Assembly: GCA_022360235.1 (NCBI GenBank)
Contig: JAKSDE010000373.1
Location: forward strand, 1-6,344
DNA from: Cytophagales bacterium
GTDB taxonomy: Bacteria; Bacteroidota; Bacteroidia; Cytophagales; Amoebophilaceae
Length of the DNA stretch: 6,344 nucleotides
Reading direction: 5' to 3'
Shown: positions 1 to 6,225 of the stretch, one piece after another
How positions within the stretch are numbered: the first letter of the stretch is position 1
Layout: each line of letters opens with the position of its first letter
Notes under the pieces: model-generated
The model's input: the letters and a program-made list of their open reading frames with translations, nothing else
Databases searched by the model: none
What the model was told of the DNA's origin: nothing
Position numbers and translations under genes: made by a program

Positions 1-1088
1 AAAAAAAAAAAAAAGTCTTTTTTCGTCAGATTATTCAGTTCCACCCTAATAGGAAGTCTACCTTGTAGCTCAGGAATCAAGTCAGAAGGCTTGGCTACAT
101 GAAAAGCTCCTGCTGCAATAAACAAGATATGGTCCGTATGGACAATGCCATATTTGGTATTCACAGCACTACCTTCTACAATAGGCAGGAGGTCTCGCTG
201 TACACCTTCTCTACTTACATCAGGGCTGCTTCCTTTAGTAGCGTTAGCTACTATCTTGTCGATTTCATCAATAAAAATAATACCTGTATCCTCTGCTTTA
301 CTAATAGCTTCTTCCTTGACTAAGTCCATATCAATTAGTTTAGAAGCTTCCTCTTCTAGCAAAATCCTTTTAGCCTCGGCAATAGTGACTTTCTTTTTCT
401 TTGATTTTTTAGGCAAAATGTTGTTAAGCATATCTTGAAGATTAATCATAGAAGCTTCGTCAATCATGCCCCCGCCCACCATACCAATACCTGTTGTGTT
501 AGTTTGGCTCACGTTAATCTCAATTTTTCTATTGTCCAATTCGCCTGTTTGAATTTTTTTTCTAAAGCATTCTCTTGTCTTGGCATTTAAGTCTTCAGGT
601 TTTTCTTGGTCAGTAGGCATGATAGTAGTATCTCTTTCTGGATTACTAGAGATGCTGCTGATAGGAGGAATCAAAGCATCAAGAATAAGATCTTCTACAA
701 TTTGTGTAGCTTTTTCTCTTACCTCTTCCTCTTTTTCTTCCTTTACCAAATTTAAAGACTGCTCAACGAGGTCTCTTACCATACTCTCCACGTCACGTCC
801 TACATAACCTACTTCTGTAAACTTTGAAGCTTCCACTTTTATAAAAGGTGCATCCGCTACCTTAGCCAGCCTTCTGGCGATCTCTGTCTTACCCACTCCC
901 GTAGCACCAATCATCAAAATATTGTTAGGAACGATATCTTTCTGAATATCAGATTTGACATTCATTCTTCTCCATCGGTTTCTTAAAGCAATAGCTACAT
1001 CGCGTTTTGCTTCTTCTTGTCCGACAATGTATGTGTCAAGTTTCTTAACAATTTCTTTAGGTGTTAAATATTTCTCTTTTTCAAGCAT
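1..1088 (-). CDS. hslU: HslU (ClpY), ATPase/unfoldase subunit of the HslUV protease, C-terminus cut by window edge
   Basis: HslU is the AAA+ hexamer that unfolds cytosolic substrates and feeds them to the HslV peptidase. Residues 1-362 are visible and the frame is open to the left edge. Seen: an N-terminal segment with YIVGQ and ALRNRWRR, Walker A GATGVGKT (61-68), pore loop GYVG (94-97), a long charged I-domain (roughly 110-255), Walker B FIDEID (272-277), [12 protein letters not shown] (291-302), the FIAAGAF sensor region (323-329) and GRLPIRVEL with the likely arginine finger (343-351). About 80-100 residues of the C-terminal domain are missing. From memory of E. coli HslU, the pore loop is offset by about 4 residues and Walker B by about 18, so the I-domain seems about 14 residues longer. 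The ATG at 1088 has an in-frame TAA 12 nt upstream and no Shine-Dalgarno. No hslV precedes it; lon does, 163 bases away. A 14-base T run (coding strand) occupies the last visible codons. Confidence 0.96.
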   Translation of the reverse strand, partial: MLEKEKYLTPKEIVKKLDTYIVGQEEAKRDVAIALRNRWRRMNVKSDIQKDIVPNNILMIGATGVGKTEIARRLAKVADAPFIKVEASKFTEVGYVGRDVESMVRDLVEQSLNLVKEEKEEEVREKATQIVEDLILDALIPPISSISSNPERDTTIMPTDQEKPEDLNAKTRECFRKKIQTGELDNRKIEINVSQTNTTGIGMVGGGMIDEASMINLQDMLNNILPKKSKKKKVTIAEAKRILLEEEASKLIDMDLVKEEAISKAEDTGIIFIDEIDKIVANATKGSSPDVSREGVQRDLLPIVEGSAVNTKYGIVHTDHILFIAAGAFHVAKPSDLIPELQGRLPIRVELNNLTKKDFFFF

Positions 1089-1251
1089 ATTACTATGTTA
1101 AATGTTACAATAAAACCTTTTAGTTATTATAGGTAGTGTCTCTAAACTTTCTTTGTAGCTCTTTTGGTTAGTAAAAAAAGCTGCTGTTGTGATCCCCTGT
1201 TTCTCTAGGCCTCATCCCCGTTGATAGCTTCAAAAGCTTATCTATTGAAAG
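1089..1251. other. lon-hslU spacer
   Basis: This 163-base gap separates two genes read in the same direction. It holds the lon 3' hairpins, a run of seven T on the minus strand (1179-1173) with no stem before it, and TATAAT on the minus strand (1131-1126), 38 bases before the hslU ATG. No good -35 partner (AAAGAA at the expected place) and no clear Bacteroidota -7 motif accompany that TATAAT, so hslU may have its own promoter but the sequence does not settle it. No open frame of interest was seen. Confidence 0.4.
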
Positions 1252-1253
1252 CT
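1223..1253 (-). terminator. possible hairpin at the lon 3' end
   Basis: Two mutually exclusive stems overlap the lon stop codon. In one, AGCTT (1230-1226) pairs with AAGCT (1238-1234), plus GAT/ATC outside a one-base bulge. In the other, TTGAAGCT (1233-1226) pairs with AGCTTTCAA (1253-1245) with one bulged T. Neither is followed by a U-rich tract on the minus strand (AACGGGG follows), so this is at best a weak or factor-dependent terminator. Confidence 0.25.
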
Positions 1254-3750
1254 AATCCTTAACCGTTGCACCAGATCTTTCATGTTGTTCAAGGTTTATC
1301 GTCCATTCCTTTGCATTACTAACCTTCTGTGGTTGAAGTGCTAACTGAATTACCTCTTCAATATCATTTATATAATGAAATACTAAGTCCTTAATATAAT
1401 CTTGGTTAATTTCCTCAATATCCTTTTGATTCTTTGCACTTACGATAATCTCTTTTATGCCAACGCGCTTAGCTGCTAATATTTTTTCTTTAAGCCCTCC
1501 TACCGGCAATACTTTACCTCGCAAAGTAATTTCTCCTGTCATTGCTAACTTATCCTTTACTTTTCGTTGGGTGTATAGCGAGACGAGCGAGGTAAATAAA
1601 GTAATACCTGCAGAAGGTCCATCTTTGGGAACTGCGCCAGCAGGAACATGAATATGTAGATTATAATTTTCAAAAACTCTATAGTCTAATGCTAAAGCAT
1701 CAGCATATGATTTAAGATAGGACAGTGCCGTAATAGCAGACTCTTTCATTACCTCGCCCAACTGCCCTGAGAGTGTAAGCTTTCCTTTGCCTCTACTTAA
1801 ACTTGACTCAATAAAAAGAATTTCTCCTCCTACTGATGTCCATGCCAGGCCGATAGCCACGCCTGGAGGGGTATTATGCTGATATATCTCCTGATCGAAT
1901 ATTTCTTTTCCTAAGAGTTTAGTAACGTCAGTCTTTTTAATTTTTCTTGGATAATCCTCTCCTACGACAATAGATTTTGCCACCTTTCTAACCATACGCC
2001 CTAGCTTGCGTTCTAAGTCCCTCACACCTGATTCTCTTGTATAGTGTTCGATGACCTTCACAATCGCATGCTCGTGGATACTTACCTCCTCGGGTTTCAA
2101 GCCATGTTCCTCTCTTTGTTTGGGGAACAGATGTTTTTTAGCGATGGCTACTTTCTCTTCTAATGTATACCCATTAACCTCAATGACCTCCATCCTGTCT
2201 CTCAAAGCATGGGGAATTGTATCCAAGGAGTTTGCTGTTGCAATGAATAAGACTTTAGATAAGTCATAAGGTACCTCAAGAAAGTTATCTATAAAGGCAT
2301 TATTTTGTTCAGGGTCTAGTACTTCTAATAGCGCAGAAGCTGGATCCCCTCTAAAATCAGTACTCATTTTATCAACTTCATCCAACACAAAAGTAGGGTT
2401 AGAAGACTTCGCTTTTTTAATATTTTGCATAATCTTACCTGGCATCGCCCCAATGTAAGTTTTTCGATGTCCCCTAATCTCCGCTTCATCATGAATACCT
2501 CCTAATGACATTCTAACATATTTTCTATTCATTGCTTTTGCAATCGACTTACCCAAGGAGGTTTTACCTACACCAGGAGGGCCATACAAGCATAGAATAG
2601 GGCCTTTCATGTCTTGCTTGAGTTTGTGTACAGCTAAATACTCTAATATGCGTTCTTTGATCTTCTCAAGGCCATAATGATCTTCATTCAAGACTTTCTC
2701 GGCCTGTTGCAGATGAAAGTTATCATTGGTCAATTCACCCCACGGAAGCTCTACTAGCAGTTCAGCGTGATTAATGAGAATAGGATAATCGGCTGCATGC
2801 GGGCTTAGGCGTTCCGCTTTTTCTAATTCCCTATTGAAGCAGTCAGCAGCTTCCTTCGGCCATTTTTTTTCTCTACCTCTACTACGTAATTCTTCTATTT
2901 CACTGCGCGTTCCGCTGTCGCCTAACTCATCTTGTAGTACTTTAATTTGTTGCCTTAGGTAGTAATCACGTTGTTGCTGATCAATGTCAGTATGTACCTT
3001 ATTTTGAATCTCTTTTTTGAGTTCAATAATTTCTAAGTCTTTTAGTAAATACTTCAATAATAAGGTAGCTCGTTCTTTATTATCATCGATTTCTAGAAGT
3101 TTTTGTTTATAAGCTACATCGGCACTAATATTAGAAGATAAAAAATACGTTAGAAATTCAGCATTATTAACACTTTCTAAAGCAACTTGTACTTCAGGTG
3201 GAATTTCAGGGCTTAGTTTAAGAATTCTCCCTGCTACTTCTTTAAGAGACTGCATCAAAGCTCGTACCTTCTTTTGGGGGGGCTTAGGGATTATCTCTGG
3301 TAAAATATGGATACGTGCTAGAAGGTTTGGCTCTCTTGCCACTATTTCATCGATCTGAAATCTTTGCTTACCCTGCAATACAATGGTCGTATTTCCATCA
3401 GAGAACCTAATTACCTTGATGACTTTGGCGATTGTCCCGACATGAAAGATATCCTCCTGCTCTTCCTTTTTTCGTGCTACTACGCCAAGCATACTCTTTG
3501 CCTCATAAGCTTTCTTGGCAAGACGGATTGATTTTTGTTGTTTTGTCGTTACTGGAACAGCAACTCCTGGAAACAAAACTGTATTTTTGATTGCTAGTAT
3601 AGGTAAAATTTCAGGAAGCGCTTTTTCATCTTCTTCCTCACCATTTTTAGCCACAACTAACTGTATCATATCTTCTAACTCTTCTTTTTCCTCTTCTTCT
3701 GGGACTGAAAAAGAAGTAGGGTCAAAATAGGAAAGTCCTTTAAAGTTCAT
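1252..3750 (-). CDS. lon: Lon, ATP-dependent serine protease (LonA type)
   Basis: LonA is a homohexameric cytosolic AAA+ protease that degrades misfolded and short-lived regulatory proteins. The 832-residue product is complete. Seen in order: an acidic N-terminal extension (about 1-46), the substrate-binding N domain beginning LPILAIKNTVLFPG (about 48-240), a coiled-coil-prone stretch with HTDIDQQQRDYYLRQQ (about 238-280), Walker A GPPGVGKT (390-397), Walker B FVLDEVD (454-460), sensor TAN (505-507), and a P domain with PKDGPSAG (catalytic Ser713) and GGLKEK (catalytic Lys756). The 43-residue Ser-Lys spacing equals E. coli 679/722. A non-conserved tail of about 27 residues follows. It is slightly longer than E. 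coli Lon (784) because of its two ends, as in other Bacteroidota. The first ATG is used; an in-frame TGA lies 21 bases upstream, and no Shine-Dalgarno is seen. All catalytic residues are present, so it should be active. Confidence 0.98.
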   Translation of the reverse strand: MNFKGLSYFDPTSFSVPEEEEKEELEDMIQLVVAKNGEEEDEKALPEILPILAIKNTVLFPGVAVPVTTKQQKSIRLAKKAYEAKSMLGVVARKKEEQEDIFHVGTIAKVIKVIRFSDGNTTIVLQGKQRFQIDEIVAREPNLLARIHILPEIIPKPPQKKVRALMQSLKEVAGRILKLSPEIPPEVQVALESVNNAEFLTYFLSSNISADVAYKQKLLEIDDNKERATLLLKYLLKDLEIIELKKEIQNKVHTDIDQQQRDYYLRQQIKVLQDELGDSGTRSEIEELRSRGREKKWPKEAADCFNRELEKAERLSPHAADYPILINHAELLVELPWGELTNDNFHLQQAEKVLNEDHYGLEKIKERILEYLAVHKLKQDMKGPILCLYGPPGVGKTSLGKSIAKAMNRKYVRMSLGGIHDEAEIRGHRKTYIGAMPGKIMQNIKKAKSSNPTFVLDEVDKMSTDFRGDPASALLEVLDPEQNNAFIDNFLEVPYDLSKVLFIATANSLDTIPHALRDRMEVIEVNGYTLEEKVAIAKKHLFPKQREEHGLKPEEVSIHEHAIVKVIEHYTRESGVRDLERKLGRMVRKVAKSIVVGEDYPRKIKKTDVTKLLGKEIFDQEIYQHNTPPGVAIGLAWTSVGGEILFIESSLSRGKGKLTLSGQLGEVMKESAITALSYLKSYADALALDYRVFENYNLHIHVPAGAVPKDGPSAGITLFTSLVSLYTQRKVKDKLAMTGEITLRGKVLPVGGLKEKILAAKRVGIKEIIVSAKNQKDIEEINQDYIKDLVFHYINDIEEVIQLALQPQKVSNAKEWTINLEQHERSGATVKD

Positions 3751-3794
3751 ATCTGCTAAAATATTATATCACACACAATTACTATACCTGTTTT

Positions 3795-3821
3795 CTTAGA
3801 TATTCATCTAAGGAGTGTTAA
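3795..3821 (-). promoter_or_regulatory. inverted repeat and possible operator upstream of lon
   Basis: A perfect 7-bp inverted repeat, CTTAGAT (3795-3801) and ATCTAAG (3806-3812) with loop ATTC, lies 45-62 bases before the lon start. Immediately beside it, GAGTGTTAA (3813-3821) matches 8 of 9 bases of the right half of the CIRCE element (GAGTGCTAA) bound by HrcA. The left half is poor (TTAG plus one base), and the spacing is one base short. A TATAAT box (minus, 3768-3763) lies closer to the gene, only 12 bases before the ATG. A repressor site is plausible for a stress protease but unproven. Confidence 0.25.
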
Positions 3822-3832
3822 ATTTTGCTTAT

Positions 3833-3866
3833 AAGTTTTTGCTATGAATAAAAACTTCTTGTTTTT
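3833..3866 (-). repeat. three-arm AT-rich inverted repeat upstream of lon
   Basis: AAGTTTTT (3833-3840) is perfectly complementary to AAAAACTT (3850-3857, loop of 9). AAAAAC within that arm (3850-3855) is also complementary to GTTTTT (3861-3866, loop of 5). The middle arm can therefore pair with either neighbour but not both. The stems are almost all A-T and weak. Confidence 0.4.
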
Positions 3867-4294
3867 GAGCAATAGAATGGATAAATTCATAGAAAAGTAG
3901 TTATTTTATAACTTATTAACTTTTTATTATACTTTTATGATAATGTATCCTTGACAAAAGGACACACCTATTCGCTTATAGGCCACCTTGAAAGACGAAA
4001 CGCCTAACACAAGAAGCCTTTTCAAATTAAAGCCACACAAATATTACGTAGCCTTATTTTTTGTACATATTTTTCTAACACGCCATCGTTTAAAACTTCC
4101 ATCAACTGGAGTAGTAAACATTGAAAGCGCGTGAAGATCCCCTCGCTTTTAGCATCTTTGTATTTTACTTTCCATTACTCAAGGAAAAAAATTTCTCTAA
4201 GGATGATCTTGTGTCCCTATAATTCTTCTAGGCATACTACTTGCCTGGGTTTTGCCATTTATTCAAGTGAGTGTTAGTAAAACGTGCATCTTAA

Positions 4295-4489
4295 AGTTAT
4301 GCGATTATACAAAATTTAACCCAATTTTTCAACACTCCCTCCAAAATAGATATGAGCAATTGGTATGCCAAAGTAAAGGGAAGACCTTATTTTAGTAAAT
4401 TTTACTACATCCTTCTATCTAAAAGCAACAAGGATAAACATTATACGCTATTCATCACCACCCCAACATCAAAGATGTTATGGCGGTAG
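4295..4489 (+). pseudogene. possible degenerate transposase-like fragment or small ORF
   Basis: An open stretch of 65 codons follows a TAA at 4292. An internal ATG at 4352 would give 45 residues, with no Shine-Dalgarno. The product begins MSNWYAKVKGRPYFS and ends HYTLFITTPTSKMLWR. The central pattern of two likely beta strands (KFYYILLS, HYTLFITT) loosely resembles the strand region of IS4-type DDE transposases before the last acidic residue. No catalytic residues can be placed and the match is impressionistic. The frame converges on rseP, ending 16 bases short of its stop codon, and overlaps the rseP 3' stem-loop. It could equally be chance in an AT-rich spacer. Confidence 0.18.
4458..4486 (-). 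terminator. stem-loop after rseP, no U-tract
   Basis: Read on the minus strand, it starts 19 bases after the rseP stop codon. AACATC and GATGTT form a perfect 6-bp stem around a TTT loop. It extends through a T-G wobble, an A/G mismatch, then CC/GG, a G-T wobble and CC/GG, giving 12 pairs in all. Both wobbles become A/C mismatches in a plus-strand RNA, so the fold favours the rseP transcript. No run of U follows, so it may be a 3'-end-stabilising hairpin or a factor-dependent terminator. Confidence 0.5.
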
Positions 4490-4505
4490 AATGACGCGTA
4501 ATTTA

Positions 4506-5819
4506 TTAAAATAAGTTATACAAATCGTTTAGTATAACATAAATAATTAAACTTAGTAAGAGTGCTAAGCCGATTTTTTGTGCAGTTTCTAAAAATTTAT
4601 TAGGAAGGCTACGTCCTACTATTATTTCATAAACCAAGAATAGAACATGCCCGCCATCTAAAGCGGGGATAGGCAAAAAATTGATAAAAGCTAGAACCAT
4701 TGATAAGAAGCCAATAATACTCCAGAAGTGAATCCAGTCAAAGTTATCACTAAAAATTTGGGCAATTTTTATAGGTCCACTCAATGACTTAGAAGCAGAA
4801 ACTTGTCCACTAAAGATTTTACCCAAAGCAATTGCATTGGTCCAGACAACCCCAAATGCCCTCGAAGTCCCTATTGAAATTGCCTCTCCTAGCGAATACT
4901 TTTTAGTCTCGTAAGAGAGTAAAAGCTTTGGTTGAAAGCCAAGACGCCCCGTCTCATCGACTTCAGCTACAGTAAGGTGAGCTATATCATCTCTCACATA
5001 GGTTAAGGTTACTTTTTCTCCAGCATATGTTTCTAGAACATTTCTTAGTTGCTGAAAGTAAATAACCTTTTCTCCGTTTACTTCAATAATCTTGTCGCTC
5101 TTTTGTAAGCCAGCCTTTTCAGCATTACTTCCTTGTTGAATATGTTCTACCTGAAAGGGTATTAAAGGTTCTACAAAACTTTCTTCATTTTTTGAAGTTG
5201 CCAGTTCTTCTATAAAATCAGGGGGAATGTTTATTCTTACCTCCTCCCCATCTCTCAAAACAGTATAGTAGCCATTACGTTTTAGTAGCGTCTGAGGACT
5301 GATGATGTCAGAAAACTTTTCAAAGTCTTTTCCACAGATATTGATGATCTTATCCCCTTCTTGAAAGCCTAGTCTTTTCCCTACTACATTAGGGATGAGG
5401 CCATGTTTATTCAACTCATCTTTCGGTATATAGGTGTCTCCTAAGGAAAAAACAATTAATATAAAAATAATGACCCCAGAGATGACATTAAAAAGAATTC
5501 CACCCATCATTACTAAGAGCCGCTGCCAAGCAGGCTTTGCGCAAAACTCCCACGGTTGAGGCACATTAGATAGACTTTTTGTATCAAGCGATTCATCAAT
5601 CATGCCTGAAATTTTTACAAACCCTCCTAACGGTATAGCACCTAGCGAGTATTCAGTCTCTCCCCATTTAAAACGAAAGATTTTAGGAGGAAAGCCAATA
5701 GCATACTTTTCGACCCGCATACCAAAAAGTTTAGCAAAAAGCATATGTCCTAGCTCATGTAATCCTACAATAATTGACAAACCCAATAGAAATTGGGTAA
5801 GCATAACCAACTTTTCCAT
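4506..5819 (-). CDS. rseP: RseP-type site-2 membrane zinc metalloprotease
   Basis: RseP (M50 family) cleaves membrane proteins within the bilayer, classically anti-sigma factors after a site-1 cut, and can clear leftover signal peptides. The 437-residue product is complete. Seen: a first membrane helix carrying the zinc motif HELGH (21-25); GAIPLGGFVKISG (60-72); a second helix with MGGILFNVISG (105-115); PDZ domain 1 (about 140-200, GFQEGDKIINICG); PDZ domain 2 (about 222-290, AEKAGLQKSDKIIEVNG); a third membrane region with NFLPIPALDGGH (380-391), whose Asp388 is the third zinc ligand; and a C-terminal helix (about 415-432). Length is normal for the family. The ATG at 5819 follows an A-rich leader without a Shine-Dalgarno, and the reading starts right at the first hydrophobic helix. 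Its anti-sigma substrate is not in the window. The gene stands alone, with long non-coding spacers on both sides. Confidence 0.97.
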   Translation of the reverse strand: MEKLVMLTQFLLGLSIIVGLHELGHMLFAKLFGMRVEKYAIGFPPKIFRFKWGETEYSLGAIPLGGFVKISGMIDESLDTKSLSNVPQPWEFCAKPAWQRLLVMMGGILFNVISGVIIFILIVFSLGDTYIPKDELNKHGLIPNVVGKRLGFQEGDKIINICGKDFEKFSDIISPQTLLKRNGYYTVLRDGEEVRINIPPDFIEELATSKNEESFVEPLIPFQVEHIQQGSNAEKAGLQKSDKIIEVNGEKVIYFQQLRNVLETYAGEKVTLTYVRDDIAHLTVAEVDETGRLGFQPKLLLSYETKKYSLGEAISIGTSRAFGVVWTNAIALGKIFSGQVSASKSLSGPIKIAQIFSDNFDWIHFWSIIGFLSMVLAFINFLPIPALDGGHVLFLVYEIIVGRSLPNKFLETAQKIGLALLLSLIIYVILNDLYNLF

Positions 5820-5901
5820 ATTCTTTACTTTTTCGATAAATGATCAAGGAAATATTTAACCCCAATAATAAGTAGTATCATTCATTTATAAAAAATATAT
5901 T

Positions 5902-5971
5902 GGTTCCGGGTTCATAGTTCTTGTTCGGACTGGATATATAGTATATCGAAGCTCCAAACTCAGAACTCAGG
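5902..5971. repeat. imperfect palindrome made of degenerate heptamers
   Basis: The left arm has GTTC at 5903, 5910, 5917 and 5923 (spacings 7, 7 and 6). The right arm has AACTCAG twice in tandem (5957-5963 and 5964-5970). The centre is a perfect stem, GATATA (5933-5938) and TATATC (5942-5947). Outer pairings include TTCG/CGAA (5924-5927 with 5947-5950, competing at the junction), AGTT/AACT (5916-5919 with 5957-5960) and GGGTTC/GAACTC (5908-5913 with 5963-5968, one wobble). It looks like a dispersed intergenic repeat. Confidence 0.5.
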
Positions 5972-6140
5972 TAGGGTAGAGCAATGGCGCGGTGGTTAAG
6001 TGAAGATGATTTACCTTTACTTAGTCGGCCCTGAAGTAATATTTTCTAAGGGAATTAGCACAAAAAAGTATCCCTCATCCTAGCATAACTTTTGGGTGTT
6101 GAGCCCCAGCTCTCCTTACTTTATCCATAAAAGACGAAAT

Positions 6141-6178
6141 GGCTGTCCTGAGTTTGTAACTCAGGACCCTTCATAGCC
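6141..6178. repeat. perfect 10-bp hairpin with a short outer stem
   Basis: GTCCTGAGTT (6145-6154) and AACTCAGGAC (6158-6167) are exact reverse complements around a TGT loop. GGCT (6141-6144) and AGCC (6175-6178) can form a further four pairs across a seven-base bulge. No T run follows on either strand, so a simple intrinsic terminator is unlikely. The arms contain the same heptamer AACTCAG that is tandemly repeated at 5957-5970. Confidence 0.65.
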
Positions 6179-6225
6179 CTGCTTTGTAGAGCAATCAGTG
6201 ATAGGTCATGGCAGCAGTAGGTTAG

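Larger units (their letters stand above)
3751..4505. other. 755-base rseP-lon spacer without a convincing gene
   Basis: The lon-proximal 150 bases are very AT-rich and hold several short perfect inverted repeats. The rseP-proximal end holds a stem-loop. In between, no reading frame exceeds about 65 codons on either strand. Examples are a minus-strand open stretch 4174-4022 with an ATG at 4102, and plus-strand stretches 4125-4277, 4207-4395 and 4295-4489. Only the last has a faintly familiar protein look. No tRNA, rRNA or known RNA signature was recognised. The region reads as decayed sequence plus the regulatory ends of the two flanking genes. Confidence 0.6.
5820..6225. other. non-coding region upstream of rseP with palindromes
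   Basis: About 400 bases separate the rseP start from the transposase-like fragment. The first 80 bases (rseP leader and promoter zone) are AT-rich with no clear -7/-33 box. Next come an imperfect palindrome of seven-base units (5902-5971) and a perfect 10-bp hairpin (6145-6167). The stretch in between (5986-6130) is open in no frame for more than a few tens of codons; the only ATG frame there (5984) ends after 16 residues. No tRNA or other known RNA was recognised. Confidence 0.55.

Noticed and set aside
580..807. Plus-strand open frames opposite hslU, lon and rseP
   Set aside because: They are antisense shadows of well-identified proteins, with no start signals or family resemblance of their own.
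1126..1131. TATAAT before hslU as a firm promoter call
   Set aside because: There is no partner box at the right distance, and AT-rich spacers produce such hexamers often.
3286..3292. Run of seven G inside lon as a phase-variation tract
   Set aside because: The frame is intact and encodes an ordinary Pro-rich bend. Seven bases is short for such a switch.
3951..3981. TTGACA followed by TTATAG as a plus-strand promoter
   Set aside because: The spacing is 19 bases, no gene follows on that strand, and the Bacteroidota main sigma factor uses different boxes.
4022..4174. Minus-strand 50-codon open stretch in the rseP-lon spacer
   Set aside because: No Shine-Dalgarno, a late ATG (4102), no recognisable motif, and competing open stretches in other frames.
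4269..4337. Inverted repeat GAGTGTT / AACACTC
   Set aside because: Only 7 bp across a 55-base gap, which is easily chance.
5901..5930. GGTTCCGGGTTC as a tRNA T-arm
   Set aside because: No acceptor stem, anticodon arm or CCA end can be placed around it.
3991..6139. Shared 10-mer AAAGACGAAA in both spacers (3991-4000 and 6130-6139)
   Set aside because: Several 10-mer pairs are expected by chance in a window this size, and the flanks do not match.
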